In this document: piece after piece, positions 1 to 7,992 of the stretch
Position numbering within the stretch: the stretch's first letter is position 1
Layout: each line of letters opens with the position of its first letter
NCBI RefSeq assembly: GCF_900172315.1
Contig: NZ_FWFV01000010.1
Span: 40,182 to 104,181 of the forward strand
Source: Palleronia marisminoris
GTDB taxonomy: Bacteria; Pseudomonadota; Alphaproteobacteria; Rhodobacterales; Rhodobacteraceae
Length of the DNA stretch: 64,000 bases
Reading direction: 5' to 3'
Made by a program: the position numbers and the translations under genes
Notes under the pieces: generated by a model
What the model was told of the DNA's origin: nothing
The model's database searches: none
The model's input: the letters and a program-made list of their open reading frames with translations, nothing else

Positions 1-63
1 CCGCTATTTACCGGTTCTTCACAGCTGTCGTGACATTCCTTCGCCCAGAGGGAGTCCAGTTTC

Positions 64-489
64 ATGACACATGAAGAATTCATCCTGAAGTTCTACGAGA
101 CGGTCTGGAGCGGCGGCGACATCGCGGCGATCGACGAGTTCTTCGCGCCCACCGCCACGCTCGACGGATTCGCGCACGACATGTCCCTCCGCCCCGAGGA
201 TCTCGTTGTGTTCACCCAAGGCCTGCTGCGGCTGATCGAGCAGCCCCGGTTCGAGATCCTGCATATCCTCTCTCGAGACGATCAGGTTGCGGCCCTGGTC
301 CGGTGTAGCGCCCGATGCGCGCGGACCGGCAACGAGGCCTCGATCACCGCGCAGATCATGCTGCGCTTCGTCGATGGCAAGATCGTGGAGGCGTACAATC
401 ACTACGACATGGTGGCGCTCTTCATTGCGCTGGGCCTCATGCCGCCCGACACGCTGGAGCGGATGCTCGCCGTCCACCCCTTGCGCTGA
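64..489 (+). CDS. SnoaL-like / NTF2-fold protein
   Basis: This 141-residue protein has the size and pattern of the SnoaL-like/NTF2-like alpha+beta barrel family. It has an N-terminal helix beginning MTHEEFILKFYETVWSGGD, a Phe-Phe-Ala-Pro turn near residue 27, and a C-terminal strand with VDGKIVEAYNHYD, typical of the closing strands of this fold. A purine-rich AGGGAG lies about 12 bases upstream of the ATG. The family holds cyclases, isomerases and many uncharacterised small-ligand binding proteins, so no reaction can be assigned. The last 53 bases overlap, in antisense, the end of the convergent acetyltransferase gene. The 63 bases before it hold nothing else recognisable. Confidence 0.75.
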   Translation: MTHEEFILKFYETVWSGGDIAAIDEFFAPTATLDGFAHDMSLRPEDLVVFTQGLLRLIEQPRFEILHILSRDDQVAALVRCSARCARTGNEASITAQIMLRFVDGKIVEAYNHYDMVALFIALGLMPPDTLERMLAVHPLR

Positions 490-1288
490 GGCGCCATCCG
501 ATCGTCATGCCCGGGATCGTCACGGCTTCGGCGCCCGTTCCCAGCTTGAACCGTCGCAGCCCTTCGTTCTGTGCGGTGACGAGGCCCAGGTCGAACAGGA
601 CGGCGCCGGCCTTGGCTGCGTCCTCCATCGCCGTCGCGATCAGCAGGTGATGGGCCGACCGGCTGCGTCCGTCGGGGCCGGTCCAGCCCAGGTGGTACGT
701 CCAGCGCCCCGAGTGGCGCAGGACACAAATCCCCGCCACCGGAAGGGCACCCGAGAACGCGGCATAGGTCAGGACGCCGCAGGAGTCGGCCGCGATCATT
801 CCGCGAAGCCACGCCAGGGGCAGCGCCTTGTAGCCGCGCGCCGACCGCTGCGCGGCCTCGGCTTCCGACAGCCATCGCGGGCATCCGGCGATGCGGTGGA
901 TGCGCAGGTCCGACCGTTCCGCCACATGCAGGCGATTGCGCCACTTCTTCGCCATGCCCGCCCGGAGATCGCCGTCGAGCCGCCGAACCGCCACCTGTCG
1001 CGCGGTCGAAACGGCGCGGCCGGCGGGTTCGGCGATCAAAGTCAGTCCCGGCAGGCGCGCGGCATAGCTACCGGGGCGCCTGTAATGCACACCGACCGGA
1101 GCGTAGCCGACCCCGAAGCGGCGGACGAATTGAACGACCGCGTCAGGGTCGCTTGCCGGGCCGACCGCGTAGCGTTCGACCCGCGAACCCAGAGTTCGAG
1201 CAGTTTCGCCATAGGCCCAGCTTTGCTGAAGTGGCGCGCCGAAGGTCCAAGTATTCCACTCGGCGCGCGAAGGCTCGATACGTTCCAT
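437..1288 (-). CDS. GNAT / FemAB-like acyltransferase
   Basis: The 283-residue product resembles the GNAT-fold proteins of the FemAB/BioF2-like group. An aromatic N-terminus (WNTWTFGAPLQQSWAYGE) is followed by a basic segment (KKWRNRLHVAERS) and a C-terminal block, LFDLGLVTAQNEGLRRFKLG, in the place where this family binds acyl-CoA or aminoacyl donor. The substrate is unknown. The start sits 35 bases after the aglK stop on the same strand, so it may be read through from the agl operon. The C-terminal tail after IGWRLSA is low complexity and overlaps the convergent upstream gene by 53 bases. An acetyltransferase of unknown specificity is the safest reading. Confidence 0.6.
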   Translation of the reverse strand: MERIEPSRAEWNTWTFGAPLQQSWAYGETARTLGSRVERYAVGPASDPDAVVQFVRRFGVGYAPVGVHYRRPGSYAARLPGLTLIAEPAGRAVSTARQVAVRRLDGDLRAGMAKKWRNRLHVAERSDLRIHRIAGCPRWLSEAEAAQRSARGYKALPLAWLRGMIAADSCGVLTYAAFSGALPVAGICVLRHSGRWTYHLGWTGPDGRSRSAHHLLIATAMEDAAKAGAVLFDLGLVTAQNEGLRRFKLGTGAEAVTIPGMTIGWRLSARGGRRASAPACRAA

Positions 1289-1323
1289 GGCCCGAGCATA
1301 TGCCGGCGCCAGTTGGCAATATC

Positions 1324-2436
1324 TTAACGGTAAAGCAGAGACCGCCCGTTGCGGAACAGGTGGACTCGGGCGGGATCGGCAGACAACCTCACCTCGCGTC
1401 CGCGCAGGTTCTGGTGGACGCCCTGCAGCTTCGCGATCACCGCGGCGTCGCCCTTCTCCATGTCCTCCATCGAGGTGTCCGGGGTCTTGAAGTAAAGCAA
1501 CGTTACCTCTCCAAGCGCCTCGACGATGTCGACCTTCCCCTCGAAGAGGTAGTCCGCGCCTTCGGCCACGGCGAAATCCTCGGGGCGGACACCGACCTTC
1601 ACCTCGGCACCCTTGTCGCTTTCGGTGGATGGGTAGTGCGACACGGCCGTCCCGCCGCCATCCATCCGGATGACCGTGCGCTCGCCGGTCTCGACGATCT
1701 TGCCCGACAGCAGGTTCATCGCGGGCGAGCCGATGAACTGGGCGACGAACTCGTTCTCGGGCTTCTCGTACAGCTCGAGCGGGCTGCCCACCTGGCTGAT
1801 GCCGCCGCCGGCAAGCACGACGATCCGGTCGGCCAGCGTCATCGCCTCGATCTGGTCATGCGTGACGTAGACCATGGTCGAGTCGGGCATCTGTTCCTTC
1901 AACTGCGCGATCTCGATCCGGGTGGCCACGCGCAACGCCGCGTCGAGGTTGGAAAGCGGCTCGTCGAAAAGATAGACCTTCGGGTCGCGAACGATGGCCC
2001 GCCCGATCGCCACGCGCTGCCGCTGCCCGCCCGACAGCGCCTTGGGAAGACGGTCGAGATATGGGTCGAGCTGCAGGATCCTGGCCGCATTCTCGACCCG
2101 CTCGTTGATCTCGTCCTTCGACTTCTTCGCGATCTTCAGCGAGAATGCCATGTTGTCGCGCACGGTCATGTGCGGGTAGAGCGCGTAGCTCTGGAACACC
2201 ATGGCGATACCCCGCTGCGAGGGCGGCACGTCGTTTACCACCTGCCCGTCGATTTCGAGCGTGCCGGCGGTGATCTTCTCGAGCCCCGCAATCATCCGGA
2301 GCAGCGTGGATTTCCCGCAACCCGACGGGCCGACGAAGACGATGAGTTCGCCCTTCGTGACATCGAGGTTGATATGCTCCAGCACCTTCACGTTGCCGTA
2401 AGCCTTGGCGACGTCTGTCAACTTCAAATCGGCCAT
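1324..2436 (-). CDS. aglK: alpha-glucoside ABC transporter ATP-binding protein
   Basis: This 370-residue cytoplasmic ATPase of the MalK/UgpC group powers sugar import by AglE, AglF and AglG. Visible motifs are Walker A GPSGCGKST at residues 36-44, signature LSGGQRQR near 134, Walker B YLFDEPLSNLD, and a C-terminal TOBE-type regulatory domain (GVRPEDFAV) from about residue 240. The ATG at 2436 was chosen because the canonical N-terminus (MADLKLTDVAKAYG) begins there and GGGAGAA lies just upstream. A longer frame to 2541 would only add an unlike extension overlapping aglA. It is the last agl gene, 16 bases after aglA. In some bacteria MalK-type ATPases also contact a transcriptional regulator through the C-terminal domain; no such partner gene is in this window. 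Confidence 0.93.
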   Translation of the reverse strand: MADLKLTDVAKAYGNVKVLEHINLDVTKGELIVFVGPSGCGKSTLLRMIAGLEKITAGTLEIDGQVVNDVPPSQRGIAMVFQSYALYPHMTVRDNMAFSLKIAKKSKDEINERVENAARILQLDPYLDRLPKALSGGQRQRVAIGRAIVRDPKVYLFDEPLSNLDAALRVATRIEIAQLKEQMPDSTMVYVTHDQIEAMTLADRIVVLAGGGISQVGSPLELYEKPENEFVAQFIGSPAMNLLSGKIVETGERTVIRMDGGGTAVSHYPSTESDKGAEVKVGVRPEDFAVAEGADYLFEGKVDIVEALGEVTLLYFKTPDTSMEDMEKGDAAVIAKLQGVHQNLRGREVRLSADPARVHLFRNGRSLLYR

Positions 2437-2452
2437 CGGTGGTGTTCTCCCG

Positions 2453-4114
2453 TCATTGTCCGGCCGCCGAAACGGCAAAGGCGCCCTGATATGGGCCGAT
2501 TTCCACGGTGCCGTCCCCAAAATCCACCGCGAAGGGCGCATCGTCGCGGGGGGTCCATTGTCCGTCGGGCAGCGCGACCGTGAGGGGCGCGCCGCTCAGA
2601 TTGTAGGCGGCGAACACCAGCGTGATACCGTCGTTGCGGGTCAACACCAACCGCGCTTCGTCGGCCGCGATGATCGTCAGATCTCCCTTGGCGAGCGCCG
2701 GTAGCGTCTTTCGGAACGCGATGAAGGACCGGTAGAAGGTCAGCGTCGACCCCAGATCGCGCTCCTGCACCGACACCGCCCGGTCGAGATGCTCGACCGC
2801 GACCGGCAGCCAGGGCCGCGCATCCGAAAACCCGCCATAGTGGTCCTGCGTCCACGGCATTGGCGTGCGGCACCCGTCCCGACCCTTGTATTTTGGCCAG
2901 AACCGTTTGCCATAGGGGTCCTGCAAGTCCTCGTAGGACACGTAAGCCTCGGTCAGGCCCAGTTCTTCGCCCTGATACAGGCAGACCGTGCCCTTCAGCG
3001 TCATCAGGATCGCGGCGTAGAGCTTGCGCTCCATCTCGTTCAGGCCGAAGCGCGAGGCCCACCGCTCGACGTCGTGGTTCGAAAGCGCCCAGCACGCCCA
3101 GCCCTCGGTGACGATGCGTTCGAAGCGCTCGAGCACCTCCCTGATCCGCGAGCCCGACGGATAGACCGTCGAGAGGAAGTCGAAATCGTAGGCCATGTGA
3201 AGCCGGCCGTTCGACGTGTATTCGCGCTGAGTCTCCATGCCGCGCTGGCTCTCGCCGATCTCACCCACGCTGGTGATCGCCGGGTATTCGTCCATCACCG
3301 CTCGCAGCCGCTGCAGGAACACGAGGTTCTCGGGCTGGGTCTTGGAATAGAGGTGATCCTGGAAGTTGTAGGGGTTCACCGAGGGCGCCGTGTTGTCGTT
3401 CTGCTGCTCGGGCGGCAGGGGCGGGTTGTCGCGCAACTCCTTGTCGTGGAAGTAGAAGTTCACGACGTCGAGCCGGAACCCGTCGACCCCCTTGTCCAGC
3501 CAGTAGCGCGCGACGTTCAGAAGCTCTTCCTGTACGTCCGGGTTGTGGAAATTCAGGTCAGGCTGGGCGATCAGGAAGTTGTGCAGGTAGTACTGCATCC
3601 GCTCGCCTTGCCACTCCCACGCCGAGCCGCCGAAGATCGACAGCCAGTTGTTGGGCGGCGAGCCATCGGGCTTGGGATCGGCCCAGACATACCAGTCGGA
3701 CTTGGGATTGTTGCGGGATGCACGACTTTCCTTGAACCAGCGATGGTCGGACGAGGTGTGGCTGAACACCAGGTCGATCAGCACGCGGATGCCCAGTGAA
3801 TGGGCCCGGTGGATCAGCGCCTCGAAATCGCCCATCGACCCGAACATCGGATCGACGTCGCGAAAGCTCGAGATGTCGTAGCCGAAATCCCGCATGGGCG
3901 AGCGGAAGAAAGGCGAAACCCAGATCGCGTCCACGCCGAGCTTCTGCAGGTAATCCATCCGGTGAATGATGCCCGACAGGTCCCCGACCCCGTCATCGTT
4001 CGAGTCCTGGAACGAGCGGGGGTAGATCTGGTAGATCACCGCTCCGCGCCACCAGTCCGGATCGTGCGGGCCGGCCTCGATCGGCCGATCCGAAACTGCG
4101 TCCATGAACGCCAT
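2453..4114 (-). CDS. aglA: alpha-glucosidase (GH13)
   Basis: A 553-residue cytoplasmic GH13 oligo-alpha-glucosidase, expected to release glucose from imported alpha-glucosides such as sucrose, maltose or trehalose. There is no signal peptide. The catalytic set is present: nucleophile Asp216 in DGFRLDVVNF, acid/base Glu285 in SVGEIGE, and transition-state Asp348 in SNHDVERW. The N-terminal signature GAVIYQIYPRSFQDSNDDG is typical of the family. The gene lies between permease aglG (3 bases upstream) and aglK (16 bases downstream), the gene order known from rhizobial aglEFGAK. Position 4114 was kept as start; an in-frame ATG at 4105 is also possible and neither has a strong ribosome binding site. 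The exact sugar preference cannot be read from sequence. Confidence 0.93.
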   Translation of the reverse strand: MAFMDAVSDRPIEAGPHDPDWWRGAVIYQIYPRSFQDSNDDGVGDLSGIIHRMDYLQKLGVDAIWVSPFFRSPMRDFGYDISSFRDVDPMFGSMGDFEALIHRAHSLGIRVLIDLVFSHTSSDHRWFKESRASRNNPKSDWYVWADPKPDGSPPNNWLSIFGGSAWEWQGERMQYYLHNFLIAQPDLNFHNPDVQEELLNVARYWLDKGVDGFRLDVVNFYFHDKELRDNPPLPPEQQNDNTAPSVNPYNFQDHLYSKTQPENLVFLQRLRAVMDEYPAITSVGEIGESQRGMETQREYTSNGRLHMAYDFDFLSTVYPSGSRIREVLERFERIVTEGWACWALSNHDVERWASRFGLNEMERKLYAAILMTLKGTVCLYQGEELGLTEAYVSYEDLQDPYGKRFWPKYKGRDGCRTPMPWTQDHYGGFSDARPWLPVAVEHLDRAVSVQERDLGSTLTFYRSFIAFRKTLPALAKGDLTIIAADEARLVLTRNDGITLVFAAYNLSGAPLTVALPDGQWTPRDDAPFAVDFGDGTVEIGPYQGAFAVSAAGQ

Positions 4115-4117
4115 GAA

Positions 4118-5269
4118 TTATTTCACCGAGCCTGCAAGAAGTCCGCGTACCAAGAAGCGCTGCATCGAGAAGAAGACGATCAGCGGCACCGCGATCGACA
4201 CGAAGGCCGCCGTCGCAAGTATGCCCCAATCCCCCCCGCGCGAGCCCAGAAGGTCGTCGGCGATCTTCACCGTCATCACCTTGCTCGCGTCGTCGGACGG
4301 AAGAAACACCTTGGCCACCAGCAGATCGTTCCACGTCCACAGGAACTGGAAGATCGAGAACGCCGCCAGCGCCGGCAGCGACAGCGGCAGAACGATCTTC
4401 AGGAACAGCTGGAAGTCCGTGGCCCCGTCCACCCTGGCGCATTCGATGATGTCGCGTGGCAGGCCGGCCATGTAGTTTCTGAGCAGATAAACGGCCAGCG
4501 GCATCCCGAAGGCTGTGTGCGCGAACCAGATCCCCATGAAGCTCTGCCCGATGCCGATGCGGTTGTGCAGGTTCAGCATCGGCACAAGCGCCAACTGCAG
4601 TGGCACGACCAGCAGGCCGACGACGGCCGCGATCAGGATGCCCCGGCCGGGGAACTCCATCCAGGCCAGCGCATAGGCCGCGAAGGCCGCCACCAGGATC
4701 GGGATGATCGTCGCTGGGATCGTCACCGTCAGCGTGTTGATGAACGCCCGATCCATGTTGTCGGCCGTCAGCACCTGTTCGTAGTTCTCCGTCGTGAAGC
4801 TGGGCGGGCTTTCGGCGGCGAAATAGATGCGCTGCCCCCGATCGCCCGGGTCCTCTGGCGTGCGCCATTCGTAGGTGCCGTCGGCGTTGACCGTCAGCGT
4901 CTCGCCCTCGCCCAGCTCGACGGTCGTGCCGGCCTCGAACTCGGTCGGGTTCACGCCGCGAGTGCCGAACGCCACGACCTCGCCGCCGCCGTCGGGAAAG
5001 AAGCTCTTCGCCTCGGGGTCATCATAGATGCTCCCGGTCACGACGAACACGTCGCCCTCTTGCGTTGCCTCGGCCGCGGTGCGGCCGCGGGCGGTCAGTT
5101 CGACCGGAAACGGCGCCTCCCACCAGCCCGACTCGCTGATCTGGTCCCGATCGCGGAATGACGAGACGAACAGCCCGATGGTCGGGATGAGCCACAAGAG
5201 CACCAGCAGCAGGACCGACAGGTGCGTGGCCCAGGCGAGCGAGGATTTCTGTCCGGCGATATTGTCCAT
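4118..5269 (-). CDS. aglG: alpha-glucoside ABC transporter permease AglG
   Basis: A 383-residue inner-membrane permease of the MalG type. One N-terminal membrane helix (about residues 15-38) is followed by a large periplasmic segment (about 40-145), then the conserved permease core with an EAA-like loop containing ECARVDGATDFQLFLKIVLP. The periplasmic insertion contains a VNADGTYEW stretch resembling beta-sandwich repeat domains and makes the protein about 100 residues longer than standard MalG. AglG homologues from rhizobia are of similar length. It should pair with AglF to form the channel. It starts one base after the aglF stop, implying tight co-translation. Confidence 0.92.
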   Translation of the reverse strand: MDNIAGQKSSLAWATHLSVLLLVLLWLIPTIGLFVSSFRDRDQISESGWWEAPFPVELTARGRTAAEATQEGDVFVVTGSIYDDPEAKSFFPDGGGEVVAFGTRGVNPTEFEAGTTVELGEGETLTVNADGTYEWRTPEDPGDRGQRIYFAAESPPSFTTENYEQVLTADNMDRAFINTLTVTIPATIIPILVAAFAAYALAWMEFPGRGILIAAVVGLLVVPLQLALVPMLNLHNRIGIGQSFMGIWFAHTAFGMPLAVYLLRNYMAGLPRDIIECARVDGATDFQLFLKIVLPLSLPALAAFSIFQFLWTWNDLLVAKVFLPSDDASKVMTVKIADDLLGSRGGDWGILATAAFVSIAVPLIVFFSMQRFLVRGLLAGSVK

Positions 5270-5270
5270 C

Positions 5271-6251
5271 TCAGCGCATCTCCTTCCGCGCTTCGCGGAT
5301 GTTCCAGAACATCACGGGAAGCACCACGATCATGATGACGAAGGCGATGGCGGTCGCACGCCCATCGTCGCGGAACATGAAGTCCATCATGTAGGATGGC
5401 AGGATCTCGGTCCCGAAGTTGCCGCCGGTCATGGTGTAGACGATGTCGAACACCTTCAGCACCAGCACCGTGATCGTCGTCCAGACCACCATGATCGTCG
5501 GCAGGATCTGCGGCACCTTGATCTTGAAGAAGATCTGGAAGGGGTTGGCCCCGTCCAGGATCGCCGCCTCGATGGTCTCTTCGGGGATGCCGCGCAGGGC
5601 GGCCGACAGGATCACCATGGCGAATCCGGTCTGGATCCAGACGAGGATGACCATCAGGAAGAAGTTGTTCCAGAACGGAATCTGCATCACGTCGATCGGG
5701 TTCTCGAAGCCGGCGAAGGCGCGGACCGCGTTGATCAGGCCGATATCCGCGTCGTTGGCATAGACGAACTTCCAGATCAGCGACGCGCCGACGAAGCTGA
5801 TCGCCATGGGCATGAAGATCAGCGACTTGGCGATGTTGCCCCAGGATAGCTGGTCGGTCAGCTGCGCCACCACGAGGCCGATGAAGGTCGAGGCCGAGGG
5901 CACGAACAGCACCCACAGCATGTTGTTCAGGAAGGCCGTCGTGAAGTCACCGCCTGCGAAAAGCAGCGCGTAATTGTCGAAGCCCACGAACGTGTCGGGG
6001 TTCCGCCCGTAAAGCGACCGGATGAACGACCCGATCACCGGATAGACGAGGTAGAGGCCCAGCACGAAGATCGCGGGAAACAGGAAGAGCCATGGCCGCA
6101 CCGCATTCGCGCGGTTGATGTTGCGGCCGATGTTCTCGCCCTTCGCCGGAAAGATGAAGCGGTCGAGGATGAGGTTCGACAGGTAGAAATATCCGACGCA
6201 TCCGCCGACCCCGATGATTATCGTGATCAGCCCCTGCAGGATCACCGGCAT
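5271..6251 (-). CDS. aglF: alpha-glucoside ABC transporter permease AglF
   Basis: A 326-residue inner-membrane permease of the MalF type. The N-terminus carries two hydrophobic stretches (residues 5-30 and 52-72) separated by a basic cytoplasmic loop. The binding-protein-dependent transport core follows, with the EAA motif EETIEAAILDGANPFQIFFK interacting with AglK. It lies downstream of aglE across a 119-base gap that holds a strong stem-loop, and upstream of aglG with a one-base gap. Membership of the AglF family, not generic UgpA, rests on operon order and the glucosidase neighbour. Confidence 0.92.
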   Translation of the reverse strand: MPVILQGLITIIIGVGGCVGYFYLSNLILDRFIFPAKGENIGRNINRANAVRPWLFLFPAIFVLGLYLVYPVIGSFIRSLYGRNPDTFVGFDNYALLFAGGDFTTAFLNNMLWVLFVPSASTFIGLVVAQLTDQLSWGNIAKSLIFMPMAISFVGASLIWKFVYANDADIGLINAVRAFAGFENPIDVMQIPFWNNFFLMVILVWIQTGFAMVILSAALRGIPEETIEAAILDGANPFQIFFKIKVPQILPTIMVVWTTITVLVLKVFDIVYTMTGGNFGTEILPSYMMDFMFRDDGRATAIAFVIMIVVLPVMFWNIREARKEMR

Positions 6252-6334
6252 CTCGTCTCCCCCTCCGTGACGACCGTTAGCGCTCAGCTTTGCGCTGTCG
6301 GGCGCCTATTTCAAGCACCCATTAGCGTGACGTG

Positions 6335-6363
6335 GGGCGCGCAACGGCATGAGTTGCGCGCCC
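6335..6363 (-). promoter_or_regulatory. intercistronic stem-loop after aglE
   Basis: A perfect 11-base-pair inverted repeat, GGGCGCGCAAC with GTTGCGCGCCC and a 7-base loop, starts 7 bases after the aglE stop. No run of U follows, so full termination is unlikely. By analogy with the malE-malF intergenic region, it probably blocks 3' exonucleases or attenuates transcription so that binding protein exceeds permeases. Confidence 0.65.
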
Positions 6364-6370
6364 GCCCGCC

Positions 6371-7732
6371 TCAGTTCGACAGCTGGTCCCAACGGCTCTG
6401 GATCGCCTCGCCGGTGGCCTGCGCGTCCTGGCTGCCGGTCGTGAACTCGACCATCTGCGTCCAGAAGGCACCCGCGCCGATCTCGCCCGGCATCAGGTCG
6501 GAGGCATCGAAGCGGAACGTCGTCGCGTCCAGAAGGATGTCGTTCAGCGCCCGCTGGTCATCCGTCCCGAAAACCTCGGGGTTGATGCCCGTGTGCGGGG
6601 TCAGCAGGCCGCCCTGAGCCGCCCAGATCTCGTGTGCCAGCGGGGTCTGCAGGTATTCGATGAAGCCGCGCGCGGGCTCGCTGTCGTTGGTGATCGCGAA
6701 CATCGTGCCGGCGCCCAGAACGGGCTGCTCCGCATCGCCGCCTTCAGGCGCGGGAAAGTAGAAGAAGTCCACGTCCGTGCCGACTTCGCTGCCTTCGGGG
6801 AAGAAGGTCGGGATGAAGGTCGCCTGCTTGTGCATGTAGCACTCGGGCGGAAACTGGAACAGGCCGGAGGGCGAGTCGCGGAAGTCCGTCGTCGCCGCCG
6901 CCTCGCGGCCGCCGTTGACGAAGCCGTCCTGCAGGAAGAAGCCGTATTCCTCGATCGCGTTCACGACTTCGGGGCTGTCGAAGGCCAGATCGTTCGCAAC
7001 CCAGGCGTCGTATTGCTCGGGCGTGGCGGTGCGCAGCATCAGGTCCTCGACCCAGTCGGTCGCGGGCCAGCCGGTCGCCGCACCCGAACCCAAGCCGATG
7101 CACCACGGCGTCACACCGTCATCGGCCATCTGCTGGGTCAGTTCCTTGAGGCCCTCGTAGGTCTCGGGCACCTCGTACCCGGCTTCCTCGAACTGCTCGG
7201 GCACGTACCAGACCAGCGATTTCACGTCGATCTTGTAGGGAAAGGCATACAGATGCTCTTCGCCGCCCTCGCCCTCGAAGCTGGCCAGATCCACCCAGGA
7301 CTCGCCGGCCGAGTAGTTCTCGCGGATCCACTCCGCGGTCTCGGGTTCAAGCGGGGTGATGGCGCCGCGTTGCGCAAGGTCCGCCAGAAGGCCCGGCTGG
7401 GGGAACACGGCGATGTTCGGGGCCGAGTTCGCTTCGGTCGAGATGACGATGTCCTGTTCGAAGCTGTCCGAACCGGAATAGTTGACACTGGCACCGGTCG
7501 CCTCCTCGAAATAGGCGACCACCGACTCCATCAGCTCGGCGTCGGCACCCGTCCAGGGGCCGGTGATGTCGATGGACTGACCGGAATAGTCATGGTTCGA
7601 CGCGAATTCCTCGAGGCTGTCCCAGCTGAACGCGCCTTCGCCCTTCGGAAAGACGAAGTCTTGCGCCTGCGCCATTCCGGTGCCCAGTGCCACCATCGCG
7701 GCGCCGGTATAAAGCGTTGTCTTGAATGTCAT
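6371..7732 (-). CDS. aglE: alpha-glucoside periplasmic binding protein
   Basis: A 453-residue extracellular solute-binding protein (family 1) that captures alpha-glucosides in the periplasm. A Sec signal peptide (MTFKTTLYTGAAMVALGTG) ends with a MAQAQ cleavage region near residue 22. The mature part has the aromatic-rich pattern of sugar binding proteins. The ATG at 7732 was preferred over an upstream in-frame start at 7789 because it begins the signal peptide and is preceded by AAGGGAGA. It is the first gene of aglEFGAK and is divergent from bglA-glk across a 260-base region. No LacI-type aglR regulator is adjacent, unlike the rhizobial cluster. Confidence 0.92.
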   Translation of the reverse strand: MTFKTTLYTGAAMVALGTGMAQAQDFVFPKGEGAFSWDSLEEFASNHDYSGQSIDITGPWTGADAELMESVVAYFEEATGASVNYSGSDSFEQDIVISTEANSAPNIAVFPQPGLLADLAQRGAITPLEPETAEWIRENYSAGESWVDLASFEGEGGEEHLYAFPYKIDVKSLVWYVPEQFEEAGYEVPETYEGLKELTQQMADDGVTPWCIGLGSGAATGWPATDWVEDLMLRTATPEQYDAWVANDLAFDSPEVVNAIEEYGFFLQDGFVNGGREAAATTDFRDSPSGLFQFPPECYMHKQATFIPTFFPEGSEVGTDVDFFYFPAPEGGDAEQPVLGAGTMFAITNDSEPARGFIEYLQTPLAHEIWAAQGGLLTPHTGINPEVFGTDDQRALNDILLDATTFRFDASDLMPGEIGAGAFWTQMVEFTTGSQDAQATGEAIQSRWDQLSN

Positions 7733-7936
7733 GGGTTTCTCTCCCTTGAGATGTGCAATTGACGTGCACCCCGTTCTGCGGGGCGTCATTCTACCACTTA
7801 CGCGCGATCACGCGGGCCGCACGGATGCGTGAAGGCTCCCTCACCAACATGTAGAAGTCAAATGCCGGCCGGCAAAGCGGAAATCAGGTTCTTCGGGCAG
7901 GGGCTTGCAACGTCCGCTTGTATGGGTCCTCTCCTT

Positions 7937-7965
7937 TTGACGGAGTCGGACCGGCAATCTATGTT
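7937..7965 (+). promoter_or_regulatory. predicted sigma70 promoter of bglA-glk
   Basis: TTGACG at 7937-7942 and TATGTT at 7960-7965 are separated by exactly 17 bases. The expected transcription start is near 7972, giving a leader of about 20 bases that includes the GGAG ribosome binding site before the ATG at 7993. Confidence 0.7.
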
Positions 7966-7984
7966 CTGCCCCGACCATAGATTG
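7955..7984. promoter_or_regulatory. inverted repeat over the bglA promoter (candidate operator)
   Basis: CAATCTATG at 7955-7963 and CATAGATTG at 7976-7984 form a perfect 9-base inverted repeat with a 12-base spacer. The left arm covers the spacer and -10 element; the right arm lies just after the predicted start. This is the placement of a repressor operator. The regulator is not in the window. Confidence 0.55.
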
Positions 7985-7992
7985 GAGTCTCC

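Noticed and set aside
7788..7816. TAGAAT on the minus strand as the aglE -10 element
   Set aside because: No acceptable -35 at 16-18 bases, so the aglE promoter was left unassigned.
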